Of a DNA stretch of 64,000 bases, positions 1 to 9,150 are shown piece by piece. Where the stretch lies: contig NZ_FMTY01000002.1 in the NCBI RefSeq assembly GCF_900100625.1, positions 396,768 to 460,767 on the forward strand, given 5' to 3'. This DNA comes from Flavobacterium saliperosum (lineage in GTDB: Bacteria; Bacteroidota; Bacteroidia; Flavobacteriales; Flavobacteriaceae). Position 1 is the stretch's first letter, and every line of letters begins with the position of its first letter. Made by a program: the position numbers and the translations under genes. The notes beneath the pieces were generated by a model. It had not been told where the DNA came from. It was given only the letters and a program-made list of their open reading frames with translations, and did no database searches.

Positions 1-1
1 G

Positions 2-382
2 AAAGCAGAAATTGAAAATACCGTAAAAACATTCTTTGCAGGTTTTCATGCAAAAGACACGATGAAAATTAAATCGGTTTGTTCTGAAAAAATCATTCTG
101 CAATCGATTATGGAAGGGCAGAAGGGAACCCGTTTTGAAGACGAAAAACCAGCCGAATTTTACAAATCGATTTCCACATTTCCAGCCGATTTAAAATTTG
201 AGGAAAAAATCCTGAGTTATAACATTCAGATTGATGGTAAAATGGCGCAAGCCTGGACGCCTTACGAGTTTTATATAAACGGAAAATTTAGTCATTCCGG
301 AGTAAACGCTTTTACGCTTTATAAAGAAAATGAGGTTTGGAAAATTATTTATCTGATTGATACGAGACGTAAAAAACAGTAA
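2..382 (+). CDS. NTF2/SnoaL-like small protein, 5' end outside window
   Basis: The reading frame is open from base 2, so the true start lies before the window; 126 codons are visible. An internal ATG at 62 exists, but the residues before it (FFAGFHAKDT) fit the first helix of the NTF2-like fold, so I prefer a truncated longer gene. The pattern of an early helix with FFxGFHxKD, then IDGKMAQAWTPYEFYING and a final GVNAFTLYKENEVWKI strand, is typical of the lumazine-binding/NTF2-like family in Bacteroidota. These proteins are small cone-shaped binding folds, often secreted, with no assigned reaction. The next gene, a porin, starts 98 bases downstream. Function unknown. Confidence 0.7.
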   Translation, partial: KAEIENTVKTFFAGFHAKDTMKIKSVCSEKIILQSIMEGQKGTRFEDEKPAEFYKSISTFPADLKFEEKILSYNIQIDGKMAQAWTPYEFYINGKFSHSGVNAFTLYKENEVWKIIYLIDTRRKKQ

Positions 383-480
383 ATTTTTATTCTGAAGCGA
401 TGTTGCATTGTAAAAAGGCCCATGATTTCCAATTCCGATAGGTTGTTGTTTTGGAACGAAAATCAAATTAATTTAGCCAA

Positions 481-1563
481 ATGAAGTACCGTAACAATAA
501 GTTGGTTTATGCCTCATTGTTTTTGATAAGCGGATTTGCCGTTTGGGCGCAGGATTCGCTTGTTTCCCCGAAAGTCAAATTTGATTTTTCAGGGTATCTT
601 GAAACGTATTATTCTTATGATTTCAATGAACCGCAAGGCACAAAAAGACAGGATTTCTTATATAATCACAACAGGCATAACGAGTTTAACGTGAACATGG
701 CTATGTTTCGAAGTTCCATTTCCTATGATAATTTTTATGCAAAAATTGCAATGCACACGGGAACGTATGTACAGGATAATTATTCCAATGAAGATTTGAA
801 ATTATTAAGCGAAGCTTACATTGGCGCTTATTTGGATAAGAGTCAGAAAACGAGTATAGAAGCTGGAATTTTCGCTTCGCATATCGGATTTGAAACGGCA
901 ACTTCTTCAAGCAATCTGAATCTGACCCGCTCGATTTTAGCTGAAAATTCGCCCTATTTTTTATCCGGTGTAAAACTGAATTACAAACCGAATGAAAAAT
1001 GGTTATTCAGCGGGATTTTGAATAACGGCTGGCAGCGAATCAACAAACCAAACAAAAATGCATTGCCGGCTTTCGGAAGTCAGATTGTATACAAATCTTC
1101 ATCAAAAAGCACCTTAAACTGGAGTACTTTTATTGGTGATGAACCCGTTGGAGAAAATTTGCGAACGCGCTATTTTAGTAATGTCTATTGGGATAATCAA
1201 TGGAACGACCAATGGCGTACGATTATGGGATTTGATTACGGTTTGCAGAAACGAATTGAAAGTGACGGTTTTGCCAATTGGTACAGTCCTGTACTGATTA
1301 CACAGTATTGTATTTCAAATAAGTGGCAGATTGCCTATCGTTCCGAATATTATCAGGATAAGGAAAATATTGTAATTTCTGCTGATAACGGCAGTTTTAA
1401 AACTATCGGAAACTCTTTAAATTTAGATTTCTTACCCAATGCTAAAGTGAAAATACGAACCGAAGCACGTTGGTTACATTCCGATACGGAAAATTTTGCA
1501 ACGCAAAGCGGGTATTCGAAAGACAACTTTTTTGTGACAACCGCAATGTCGTTTGAATTTTAA
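481..1563 (+). CDS. outer-membrane beta-barrel porin (bbp2/OmpL-like)
   Basis: 360 residues. A signal peptide covers residues 1-23, with cleavage probably after AVWAQ. The rest alternates short hydrophobic and polar stretches rich in aromatic residues (FSGYLETYYSYDF near the N-terminus, many Y/W/F) and ends in phenylalanine (SFEF), as expected for an outer-membrane barrel. The pattern fits the putative beta-barrel porin-2 family common in Bacteroidota. It likely forms a diffusion channel; the substrate cannot be read from sequence. It is convergent with the serine dehydratase gene, from which a strong inverted repeat separates it. Confidence 0.75.
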   Translation: MKYRNNKLVYASLFLISGFAVWAQDSLVSPKVKFDFSGYLETYYSYDFNEPQGTKRQDFLYNHNRHNEFNVNMAMFRSSISYDNFYAKIAMHTGTYVQDNYSNEDLKLLSEAYIGAYLDKSQKTSIEAGIFASHIGFETATSSSNLNLTRSILAENSPYFLSGVKLNYKPNEKWLFSGILNNGWQRINKPNKNALPAFGSQIVYKSSSKSTLNWSTFIGDEPVGENLRTRYFSNVYWDNQWNDQWRTIMGFDYGLQKRIESDGFANWYSPVLITQYCISNKWQIAYRSEYYQDKENIVISADNGSFKTIGNSLNLDFLPNAKVKIRTEARWLHSDTENFATQSGYSKDNFFVTTAMSFEF

Positions 1564-1570
1564 GTTTTAG

Positions 1571-1615
1571 CCGCAGATTCGCAGATTATGACAGGTGCAA
1601 TCTGCGAATTTGTGG
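1571..1615. terminator. long inverted repeat between convergent genes
   Basis: A 17-base arm at 1571-1587 (CCGCAGATTCGCAGATT) pairs with 1599-1615 with two mismatches, around an 11-base loop. It sits between the porin stop and the serine dehydratase stop, so it can terminate or insulate both transcripts. No long T-run follows on either side. The arm is internally repetitive (GCAGATT twice). Confidence 0.55.
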
Positions 1616-1630
1616 TTTATATTTTTAAGA

Positions 1631-3052
1631 TTAACAATCCGATAAGTTCACAGCTACTGCCAAACCACCCTCTGAAGTTTCTTTGTATTTGTTATTCATG
1701 TCTTTAGCCGTTTGCCACATCGTGTCGACTACTTTATCCAACGGCACTTTTGCGTTTTTAGGATCGGTTTCCATGGCCAATTCGGCTGCATTGATGGCTT
1801 TAATGGCTCCCATCGTATTTCTCTCGATACACGGAATCTGTACCAATCCGCCAATAGGGTCGCAGGTTAAGCCTAAATGATGTTCCATAGCGATTTCGGC
1901 GGCTACTAAAACCTGTTCCGGGGTTCCGCCCATCACTTCACATAAGGCTGCCGCTGCCATGGCAGAGGATACGCCAATTTCGGCCTGACATCCACCCATA
2001 GCTGCTGAAATCGTTGCGCCTTTTTTGAAGATACTTCCGATTTCTCCGGCCACCATCAAAAACTGCTTGATTTGTGCTTCGTCGGCTTCGTGGTTTTCAA
2101 TTACCAGATAATACATCAGAACCGCTGGAATTACTCCCGCACTTCCGTTGGTTGGTGCGGTAACTACACGGCCTAAAGAAGCATTTACCTCATTAACTGC
2201 CAAGGCGAAACAGCTTACCCATTTCAATATCTGACGGAATTTCACTTCGGTCATTCGGATGGTTTCCAACCACGATTGCGGATTGTCATAAGGCAACACG
2301 CCAATTAAATTCTTATGCATGTCATACGCACGACGTCGCACATTCAATCCGCCCGGTAAGGTGCCTTCGGAATGACAACCAATATAAATACATTCGAGCA
2401 TCGTATTCCAAATGCGCATCAATTCGTGATTGATTTCTTCTTCGGAACGCATCGATTTTTCGTTTTCGTAAACGATTTCGGAAACCTTCTTGTTTTCTTT
2501 TTGACAAAACGCCAATAATTCGGCTGCCTTGTCAATCGGATAAGGAAAGGTTCTTTTGATTTCCTTGTTTTCTTTCGAATGCTCGCGGTCTTCTTTTACC
2601 ACAAATCCTCCTCCGATAGAGTAGAAGGTAGAGCTGTATTCTTCATTATCGGTGTAAACCGTAAAAGTCAGTCCGTTCGCGTGAAACGGAAGGAAGTTCT
2701 TGTTGAAAACAATGTCTTTCTCAAAATCAAACGGAATGATAATTTCATTTCCGAGAAAGATTTCCTTTTTGTTTTTGATGGCAGTAATAATCACGTCGAT
2801 ACTTTCCACGGGAATATATTCCGGATCGGCACCGCTTAATCCCAACATTACGGCCAAATCAGTTGCATGTCCTTTCCCTGTCAGCGAAAGCGAACCGTAT
2901 AAGTCGACTTTAATCCGGTTGATGTTGTCAATCATATTGCGTTCACGGATTTCGGCAAGGAATTGTTCGGCGGCACGCCAAGGGCCTAAAGTGTGCGAAC
3001 TCGATGGTCCGACACCAATTTTAAGCATATCAAAAACGGAAATACATTCCAT
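1631..3052 (-). CDS. sdaA: L-serine ammonia-lyase (serine dehydratase), fused single chain
   Basis: 473 residues, the usual length for the single-chain enzyme that deaminates L-serine to pyruvate and ammonia using a [4Fe-4S] cluster. The N-terminal beta domain starts with [16 protein letters not shown], and the C-terminal alpha domain carries [12 protein letters not shown] (299-310), GGCQAEIG (353-360) and [14 protein letters not shown] (395-408). C355, C397 and C408 are in place to bind the cluster. The alternative start codons are far inside the conserved beta domain, so the start at 3052 is firm. It stands alone between convergent and divergent neighbours. Confidence 0.95.
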   Translation of the reverse strand: MECISVFDMLKIGVGPSSSHTLGPWRAAEQFLAEIRERNMIDNINRIKVDLYGSLSLTGKGHATDLAVMLGLSGADPEYIPVESIDVIITAIKNKKEIFLGNEIIIPFDFEKDIVFNKNFLPFHANGLTFTVYTDNEEYSSTFYSIGGGFVVKEDREHSKENKEIKRTFPYPIDKAAELLAFCQKENKKVSEIVYENEKSMRSEEEINHELMRIWNTMLECIYIGCHSEGTLPGGLNVRRRAYDMHKNLIGVLPYDNPQSWLETIRMTEVKFRQILKWVSCFALAVNEVNASLGRVVTAPTNGSAGVIPAVLMYYLVIENHEADEAQIKQFLMVAGEIGSIFKKGATISAAMGGCQAEIGVSSAMAAAALCEVMGGTPEQVLVAAEIAMEHHLGLTCDPIGGLVQIPCIERNTMGAIKAINAAELAMETDPKNAKVPLDKVVDTMWQTAKDMNNKYKETSEGGLAVAVNLSDC

Positions 3053-3143
3053 ACGTTATTCTGAGATTTGGTTTGTTTAACACAAAGATAATTCGATAAT
3101 TTGACAGTTCATAGCGCTTTTATTTTTTTATAATAACCTTAAG

Positions 3144-3173
3144 TTGCCCATTTGTTTTAAAACTGTATTTTTG
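3144..3173 (+). promoter_or_regulatory. Bacteroidota-type promoter for the 3194 gene
   Basis: TTG at 3144-3146, a 19-base spacer, then TATTTTTG at 3166-3173. This matches the housekeeping -33/-7 pattern of Bacteroidota and lies 20 bases before the start codon. Confidence 0.6.
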
Positions 3174-3193
3174 GGCAATCAATCAAAAAAATC

Positions 3194-4450
3194 ATGAAGA
3201 AGCAAAGAGTATTAATTGTATTAACACTTTTATTTTCAATTGTTTGTTTCTCGCAATCGCAACGGGAACTTTACATTCAGAGCACGGAAGCTTATAAGGC
3301 CAAAGAGTACGCTCGGTTTTTGATAATCACTAAGCAATTAGATCATCTTCGTCCCTCACATCCAACCTATACCTACAATCTTGCGGCAGCTTATGCATTA
3401 AATAATGAAAAGGAAAAAGCAATTTCAATATTGGAAAAATTGCTGCTGATGAACAATACAATCGATATTGAAAAGGAGGCCGACTTTGATAGTCTGAAAA
3501 GCACTTCCGAATTTGAGAAAGTGATTCGGTTGAAATCGGAACTGGAAAAACCAATAGGAAATTCTGAAAAAGTAATTTCGTTAACCGAAAAAAATCTGCA
3601 TCCGGAAGGATTGATTTATCTGCCAAAAACAAAAACCTGGCTGGCATCGAGCATCCGGAAAAAGAAAATTGTTGCCTTTGATTTTACAACCGGACAGTGT
3701 TCGGATTGGTTTACGGAAAGTAATTTTTCGGTATTTGCCATGAAATCGGATGCCAAAGAGAATTACCTGTGGGTTGCCACGGCTGCCATGCCGGAAATGT
3801 TAGGTTTTTCAAAGGAAATGGAAGGGAAAGCCGAGGTGCTGAAAATCGATATTCGTACCCGAAAAATAGTCAAACGCTTTCCTATGGAAGGCAATCACGT
3901 TTTTGGCGATTTGATTCTGGACAAAAGCGGGAATGTTTATGTTTCGGATAGTGGTGAAGCTAAAATATACAGAATTTCAAATGATGTCATGTCGGTTTGG
4001 CTGGATTTGAAATCGGAAGCGTTTAATCTGCAAGGAATTACGTTTAACGAAAAACAATCCAAACTTTATATCGCCGATTATTTAAAAGGAATTGTGGTTG
4101 TTGATGTGAACAATACGCATAACAGAAACTGGCTTGACTTTCCAAAAGAAACGACGGTAAAAGGAATTGATGGTTTAGTTTTTCATGAAAATTCGCTTTT
4201 TGCCATTCATAACGGAGTGAAACCGATTCGGGTAATTCAGTATACTCTGAATCAAAACCAGAAAGAGATTTCCTCGTTTAAAATCATTGATCATAACCGA
4301 TCGGAATTTGACGAACCGGCGCTGGCTACCATTATCAATGCTACTTTGTATTTCTTTTCGAATTCACCTTGGAAAGGCTATGACAAGCAATTCCATCTTG
4401 ACGAAACCAAGTTTGAAAACCCGATGTTGTTTCAATATAAAATACGATAA
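3194..4450 (+). CDS. TPR plus SMP-30/NHL-like beta-propeller protein, secreted
   Basis: 418 residues with a signal peptide at 1-20 (cleavage near CFSQ). Residues 24-110 look like tetratricopeptide helices (TYNLAAAYALNNEKEKAISILEKL). Residues 125-415 form a repeated beta pattern with HPEGLIYLPKTKTWLAS, VFGDLILDKSGNVYVSDSG and LQGITFNEKQSKLYIADY, typical of the SMP-30/gluconolactonase/NHL propeller superfamily. Such propellers bind sugars, lactones or peptides, sometimes with a metal; no specific catalytic set is obvious. Its stop codon directly abuts the stop of the convergent gene at 4451. Confidence 0.7.
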   Translation: MKKQRVLIVLTLLFSIVCFSQSQRELYIQSTEAYKAKEYARFLIITKQLDHLRPSHPTYTYNLAAAYALNNEKEKAISILEKLLLMNNTIDIEKEADFDSLKSTSEFEKVIRLKSELEKPIGNSEKVISLTEKNLHPEGLIYLPKTKTWLASSIRKKKIVAFDFTTGQCSDWFTESNFSVFAMKSDAKENYLWVATAAMPEMLGFSKEMEGKAEVLKIDIRTRKIVKRFPMEGNHVFGDLILDKSGNVYVSDSGEAKIYRISNDVMSVWLDLKSEAFNLQGITFNEKQSKLYIADYLKGIVVVDVNNTHNRNWLDFPKETTVKGIDGLVFHENSLFAIHNGVKPIRVIQYTLNQNQKEISSFKIIDHNRSEFDEPALATIINATLYFFSNSPWKGYDKQFHLDETKFENPMLFQYKIR

Positions 4451-5857
4451 CTACTCTTCAACAACAATTTGGGTACAACCGAAATAAATTTCCTGAGCTT
4501 CAACGGCCCAATCGTCATTGCTTCTGAAATCCCTGAAATCATAGCAATACGATTTTAGGTTCTCTTCTATTTTTTTGATGCTGACCACTTTATTTTTGGA
4601 ATTCTTTAAAAGCAATTCACGTTTCGCTATTTCGATTTTAAGTGCACTTCCTTTCTGAAAATTGTAAACGATAAAGCCGAAAGCGGCAAAAAACAGCGTG
4701 TAACTCAGTACGGAAGAAATTCTGTTTTCTTTCGTATTCAGCTGAACCACTGTCAATTGATGAATGAATCGAAAGATGAAAATAACGATAAAGAACATGA
4801 AATAAATGGCCGTTCTTGAAGAAACTACTTCCGGCATGGTTATAAAAGGTAAAATCGTACTAAAAGCGACAATCAGGTATTTGTAAGTAGCGATAAAAGC
4901 AAGGAACCGTTCTTTTGTTTTGGGGATGAAAATATGACTTTTAATCGTTGCCGAAATCTTGTTGCCGCTCTGGAAGACATAAACAAATGCAGCTAAAACC
5001 GATAAAATTATCAGGATGAATGAATATAAGAAATAGGTTGCCAATGTAAAGGCAGAATTCCTGATAAGCATCCATAAAGTACTATTTCTGAATGCCGAAT
5101 TATTGATTTCTTCCACCCGTAAAAAATTTCCGGGAGCCAGACTTAAAAATAGGGTTCCGCCGATAATAATAAGAAGTAAGAGTACATTATAATTGATGTT
5201 TCTCTTCTCGTTTTTGAGGAAATCGGTTACGACTGTCAGCAATAAAAGCGCAATAAAACCAATGGTCAGATTTTGAGTTGTTAAGCCGATAAATACTGTG
5301 AAAATTAAAAAGACGATTTTGAAAACCGGCCGATTAGTTTTCGGAACTTTGTAGAACAGAAGCAACCAAATCGCACCTAACAACAGATTAAATGAATAAA
5401 CGCCACCGGTTGCCCAATAAATCGTTTGTCCGATATGTGCGTAAGAACCCAGCCAGAAAATAACGGTAATCAGTAAAGGTAAATAAGTTTTATTTAAAGT
5501 ACCGGACTTGTCATTTGTCTCTTCTTTAATGATGTAAAATAAAAGCACTCCGCTCAAGAGAAAGCAACAGTTCCAGAATAAGGTTATCATTTCCACCGGC
5601 AACAGCTTTAAAAAGGCGCCTTGCAAAAAAGCGGCAGGTGTCAGGTAGCGTCCATCCCAAGTGAAATAACCGTGAATGCACCTTTGATAGATACCTAAAT
5701 CATGTACCTCATTCAATACAGCATAATCATCTGCCCAATAAAAGGTATTGAGATTCAGAGACAAAATCAGTGTTATAACCAGTAAACCGGTGATACTCAG
5801 AAATGTTATTCCGCTGTTTTTAAAAAATGTCATTACTGTGTTAGAATTAAATGTCAA
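4451..5857 (-). CDS. polytopic inner-membrane protein, DUF6056-like
   Basis: 468 residues with roughly ten hydrophobic segments. An early FYWADDYAVL motif with paired aspartates follows the first membrane helix, and WDGRYLTPAAFLQ comes soon after. The aspartate pair after the first transmembrane segment is the layout of GT-C-type glycosyltransferases, and I associate this length and motif with the DUF6056 membrane family. The donor and acceptor are unknown. The soluble C-terminus (about 400-468) has three cysteines. It is divergent from dnaK. Confidence 0.6.
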   Translation of the reverse strand: MTFNSNTVMTFFKNSGITFLSITGLLVITLILSLNLNTFYWADDYAVLNEVHDLGIYQRCIHGYFTWDGRYLTPAAFLQGAFLKLLPVEMITLFWNCCFLLSGVLLFYIIKEETNDKSGTLNKTYLPLLITVIFWLGSYAHIGQTIYWATGGVYSFNLLLGAIWLLLFYKVPKTNRPVFKIVFLIFTVFIGLTTQNLTIGFIALLLLTVVTDFLKNEKRNINYNVLLLLIIIGGTLFLSLAPGNFLRVEEINNSAFRNSTLWMLIRNSAFTLATYFLYSFILIILSVLAAFVYVFQSGNKISATIKSHIFIPKTKERFLAFIATYKYLIVAFSTILPFITMPEVVSSRTAIYFMFFIVIFIFRFIHQLTVVQLNTKENRISSVLSYTLFFAAFGFIVYNFQKGSALKIEIAKRELLLKNSKNKVVSIKKIEENLKSYCYDFRDFRSNDDWAVEAQEIYFGCTQIVVEE

Positions 5858-5968
5858 ATATAAGTTTTAAAGAGTATTTATACCCAGACAAAAGCAGATT
5901 AATGTCATCCTGTCAGTTTTTTTATTTGTTTTTTAACAGAATCTGACATTTTATAATTTATATGACTG

Positions 5969-5984
5969 TTGGCACAATCATTGT
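5969..5984 (+). promoter_or_regulatory. possible sigma-54 promoter of dnaK
   Basis: TTGGCACAATCATTGT places GG (5971-5972) and TTG (5981-5983) in the exact -24/-12 register of RpoN promoters (TGGCAC-N5-TTGC), with only two departures from the common consensus. It lies 54 bases before the dnaK ATG. No convincing TAnnTTTG element is seen nearby. Confidence 0.45.
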
Positions 5985-6037
5985 CATTTTGCAACTCGAG
6001 TTTTAAACTTTTGAATTAAAATTAAACTATTATAAAA

Positions 6038-7924
6038 ATGAGTAAGATTATTGGAATCGACTTAGGAACAACAAACTCTTGCGTATCCGTAATGGAAGGT
6101 GGGGAACCGGTTGTAATTGCTAATGCCGAAGGAAAAAGAACAACACCGTCTGTAATTGCATTTGTGGATGGTGGCGAAATTAAAGTGGGTGATCCTGCGA
6201 AAAGACAAGCAGTAACGAATCCAACAAAAACTATTGCTTCTATCAAACGTTTCATGGGTAACAAATATTCAGAAAGCGCTAAAGAAGCATCAACTGTAGC
6301 TTACAAAGTTGTTAAAGGTGATAACGACACACCACGTGTTGATATCGACGGAAGACTTTACACGCCACAGGAATTGTCAGCTATGGTATTACAGAAAATG
6401 AAGAAAACGGCTGAAGATTATTTAGGTACAACAGTAACAGAAGCGGTTATTACCGTTCCGGCTTACTTTAACGATGCACAACGTCAGGCTACAAAAGAGG
6501 CTGGAGAAATTGCAGGTTTAAAAGTACGTCGTATCATCAATGAACCAACCGCTGCTGCATTAGCCTACGGTTTGGATAAATTAGGTCACGATCACAAAAT
6601 TGCAGTATACGATTTAGGTGGAGGTACCTTCGATATTTCTATCCTTGAATTAGGAGATGGTGTTTTCGAAGTATTGTCAACAAACGGAGATACTCACTTA
6701 GGTGGTGACGACTTTGACCAGGTAATTATCGATTGGTTAGCTAACGATTTCAATGCTGCTGAAGGGCTTGATTTACGTAAAGACCCAATGGCATTACAGC
6801 GTTTGAAAGAAGCTGCTGAAAAAGCTAAAATTGAATTATCATCTTCTGCTCAAACAGAAATCAACTTACCATACGTTACAGCTACGGCTACAGGACCAAA
6901 ACACTTAGTACAGACATTAACTCGTGCAAAATTCGAACAATTGGCTGATTCTTTGATCAAACGTTCTATGGAACCGGTTGTTAAAGCGTTAAAAGATGCA
7001 GGTTTATCTACATCGGATATCGACGAAGTAATCTTAGTAGGAGGTTCAACTCGTATTCCGGTTATTCAGGAGCAAGTTGAGAAATTCTTCGGAAAAAAAC
7101 CATCAAAAGGAGTTAATCCGGATGAAGTAGTTGCGATTGGAGCTGCTATCCAAGGTGGTGTATTAACTGGAGATGTGAAAGATGTATTGTTATTAGACGT
7201 TACGCCACTTTCATTAGGTATCGAAACTATGGGAGGTGTAATGACTAAATTAATCGAGTCGAATACTACTATTCCAACTAAAAAATCTCAGGTTTTCTCT
7301 ACAGCAGGAGATAATCAGCCATCAGTGGAAATTCACGTAATTCAAGGTGAGCGTACCATGGCGGCTGACAATAAAACCATCGGTCGTTTCCATTTAGACG
7401 GAATTCCACCTGCACCAAGAGGAGTACCTCAGATTGAAGTTATTTTTGATATCGATGCGAATGGTATTATCCATGTAACAGCGGTAGATAAAGGAACTGG
7501 AAAATCTCATGATATCCGTATCGAAGCGTCTTCAGGATTGACTCCGGAAGAAATCGAGAAAATGAAAAAAGAAGCTGAAATGAATGCGGAAGCAGACAAA
7601 TTAGCGAAAGAAAAAGTGGATAAATTAAACGAAGCTGACGGAATGATTTTCCAAACGGAAAAACAACTGACAGAGTTCGGAGATAAATTATCTGAAGGAA
7701 ACAAAGCAAACATTCAAGGTGCTTTAGACGGATTGAAAGCGGCATACGAAACTAAAGATATCGCAACAATTCAACCGGCTTTAGATGCAATCAACGAAGC
7801 GTGGAAAAATGCTTCCGAAGAAATGTACAAAGCACAGGCAGAAGGACAAACTCACGAAGCACAGCCACAAGCAGACGCTTCAGGAGATACTACTCAGGAT
7901 GTAGATTTTGAAGAAGTAAAATAA
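6038..7924 (+). CDS. dnaK: molecular chaperone DnaK (Hsp70)
   Basis: 628 residues. The ATPase domain opens with [14 protein letters not shown] and holds the phosphate loops ([13 protein letters not shown] near 193) and [10 protein letters not shown] near 335. The linker [16 protein letters not shown] leads into the substrate-binding domain, then a helical lid, and the tail ends in EEVK. It refolds and holds client proteins in the cytoplasm with DnaJ and GrpE, neither of which is adjacent. The codon use is noticeably more biased than in its neighbours, as expected for an abundant protein. A strong terminator follows. Confidence 0.98.
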   Translation: MSKIIGIDLGTTNSCVSVMEGGEPVVIANAEGKRTTPSVIAFVDGGEIKVGDPAKRQAVTNPTKTIASIKRFMGNKYSESAKEASTVAYKVVKGDNDTPRVDIDGRLYTPQELSAMVLQKMKKTAEDYLGTTVTEAVITVPAYFNDAQRQATKEAGEIAGLKVRRIINEPTAAALAYGLDKLGHDHKIAVYDLGGGTFDISILELGDGVFEVLSTNGDTHLGGDDFDQVIIDWLANDFNAAEGLDLRKDPMALQRLKEAAEKAKIELSSSAQTEINLPYVTATATGPKHLVQTLTRAKFEQLADSLIKRSMEPVVKALKDAGLSTSDIDEVILVGGSTRIPVIQEQVEKFFGKKPSKGVNPDEVVAIGAAIQGGVLTGDVKDVLLLDVTPLSLGIETMGGVMTKLIESNTTIPTKKSQVFSTAGDNQPSVEIHVIQGERTMAADNKTIGRFHLDGIPPAPRGVPQIEVIFDIDANGIIHVTAVDKGTGKSHDIRIEASSGLTPEEIEKMKKEAEMNAEADKLAKEKVDKLNEADGMIFQTEKQLTEFGDKLSEGNKANIQGALDGLKAAYETKDIATIQPALDAINEAWKNASEEMYKAQAEGQTHEAQPQADASGDTTQDVDFEEVK

Positions 7925-7944
7925 TCCTTTTCGAATAATAGATA

Positions 7945-7975
7945 AAACCATCCGCATTGTCGGATGGTTTTTTAT
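7945..7975 (+). terminator. rho-independent terminator of dnaK
   Basis: A perfect 10-bp stem, AAACCATCCG at 7945-7954 with CGGATGGTTT at 7961-7970, has a 6-base loop and is followed by T-rich sequence, 20 bases after the stop. Confidence 0.92.
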
Positions 7976-8005
7976 TTTACATTAATTCATATAATTGTTA
8001 AATAA

Positions 8006-8037
8006 TTGAAGAATTGTTTTTATCAGGAATATTTTTG
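8006..8037 (+). promoter_or_regulatory. Bacteroidota-type promoter for the 8070 gene
   Basis: TTG at 8006-8008, a 21-base spacer and TATTTTTG at 8030-8037, 32 bases before the ATG. Confidence 0.5.
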
Positions 8038-8069
8038 TATTTTTCAATCCAAGAAACGTATAAAAATTT

Positions 8070-8666
8070 ATGAAAAAAATAATTTTGCTAATAACACTCG
8101 CATTATGCACGAGCATTGGCTACAGCCAAAAAAAGAAAAGCACTTCAAAAGCCGGTACTGTTTTAACCAAAACCGATAATCTTTCGGCGGAAATCGTAAA
8201 AAACGAATTTCATTTGTATGTAGATGAAGGAGGGAAGAAAGAAGTCCTTTTTACGCGCCCGATTGATTCTAAAAGAAAGTTGTCCGAATGTAAAATCACG
8301 GGTTTCAAAGCCAAAGAAACACCTTTATACTATATTTCGTGGACTGAAAAAGGAACCACAAAAACAGATTTAAAAGCAGAAGACGCTACCAGTGTCGTTT
8401 CTGAAATTTGGGAAGTACCGACAAAAACTCAGGTGATTGCAAATACGCAAACCACCACACACATAGTTGAAAAAGTGTTTTTGGACAAACTTAAAAATGC
8501 TTCCGAAACTCAGGAAAGAAACAGAAGAGAAGGATCGGAGTTTAAATTATTGCCAAACGGAGACATTCTTTTGAAAAACAAATCACAGGAAAGCAAGCAA
8601 ACCTACGACCCGGTTACCAAAAAATACATTGCAGCCGGAGCACCGGCAAAAAAGAAAAAGAAATAA
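8070..8666 (+). CDS. secreted hypothetical protein, lysine-rich tail
   Basis: 198 residues with a clear signal peptide (residues 1-19, ending IGYSQ). The mature part is hydrophilic and begins and ends with lysine-rich runs (KKKKST at the start, PAKKKKK at the end). I recognise no domain. It has its own promoter-like sequence and ends at a bidirectional terminator shared with the convergent HopJ-like gene. Periplasmic or surface location is inferred from the signal peptide only. Confidence 0.65.
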   Translation: MKKIILLITLALCTSIGYSQKKKSTSKAGTVLTKTDNLSAEIVKNEFHLYVDEGGKKEVLFTRPIDSKRKLSECKITGFKAKETPLYYISWTEKGTTKTDLKAEDATSVVSEIWEVPTKTQVIANTQTTTHIVEKVFLDKLKNASETQERNRREGSEFKLLPNGDILLKNKSQESKQTYDPVTKKYIAAGAPAKKKKK

Positions 8667-8693
8667 TTTTCTTAGTTGAACATAATTTAAATA

Positions 8694-8730
8694 AAAACGC
8701 CTCAAAACCAATGGTATTGAGGCGTTTTTT
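8694..8730. terminator. bidirectional terminator
   Basis: AAAACGCCTCAA (8694-8705) pairs with TTGAGGCGTTTT (8717-8728) and is flanked by A and T runs. It lies between convergent genes at 8070 and 8744 and can act on both strands. Confidence 0.9.
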
Positions 8731-8743
8731 ATAGGTAATAGCT

Positions 8744-9082
8744 TTATTTCAAATCTAAAACGACTCCGTTAAAAACGATGCCGTTCCACCCGGATTTCAT
8801 AAAGTTGCGGATGTTCTGATGATCGGTTCCATTGGGATTTTCCAAAACATCAATCCTGTAAAAATCACCAAATAAATGTAAAGTTTGCTCGGGTGATAAT
8901 TCCTTTATTTTGGCAAAGTAAAATATCTTGCAGGAACCGTTATTTTGGTTGGCTTCGTTTACCGTATTTCCGTTTGTGAAGCGCGTAGGCGTAAAGTTAT
9001 AATTTGAGTCAATATACTCAATGACTTCCGGAAACAAAATCTTTTCGGGTTGATTTTGAATTTTGTCTATTAGATTCATCAT
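8744..9082 (-). CDS. HopJ type III effector-family protein
   Basis: 112 residues. The start (DKIQNQPEKILFPEVIEYIDSNYNFTPTRFTNG), the middle GSCKIFYFAKI and the LFGDFYRIDVLENPNGTDHQNIRNF segment match the small HopJ family, which despite its name is widespread in non-pathogens. No type III secretion gene is nearby, so an effector role is not supported. I infer a small soluble cytoplasmic protein of unknown role. ATG choice: an MM pair at the start leaves one codon of uncertainty. Confidence 0.8.
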   Translation of the reverse strand: MMNLIDKIQNQPEKILFPEVIEYIDSNYNFTPTRFTNGNTVNEANQNNGSCKIFYFAKIKELSPEQTLHLFGDFYRIDVLENPNGTDHQNIRNFMKSGWNGIVFNGVVLDLK

Positions 9083-9150
9083 AGTATTTAACTATTTTTA
9101 CAAATAATGATTACTAAATATACGGAACTCAGAATACTGCTCACTGTTTT

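Noticed and set aside
8744..9082. Type III effector
   Set aside because: The HopJ family name is historical; no secretion or pathogenicity genes are present.
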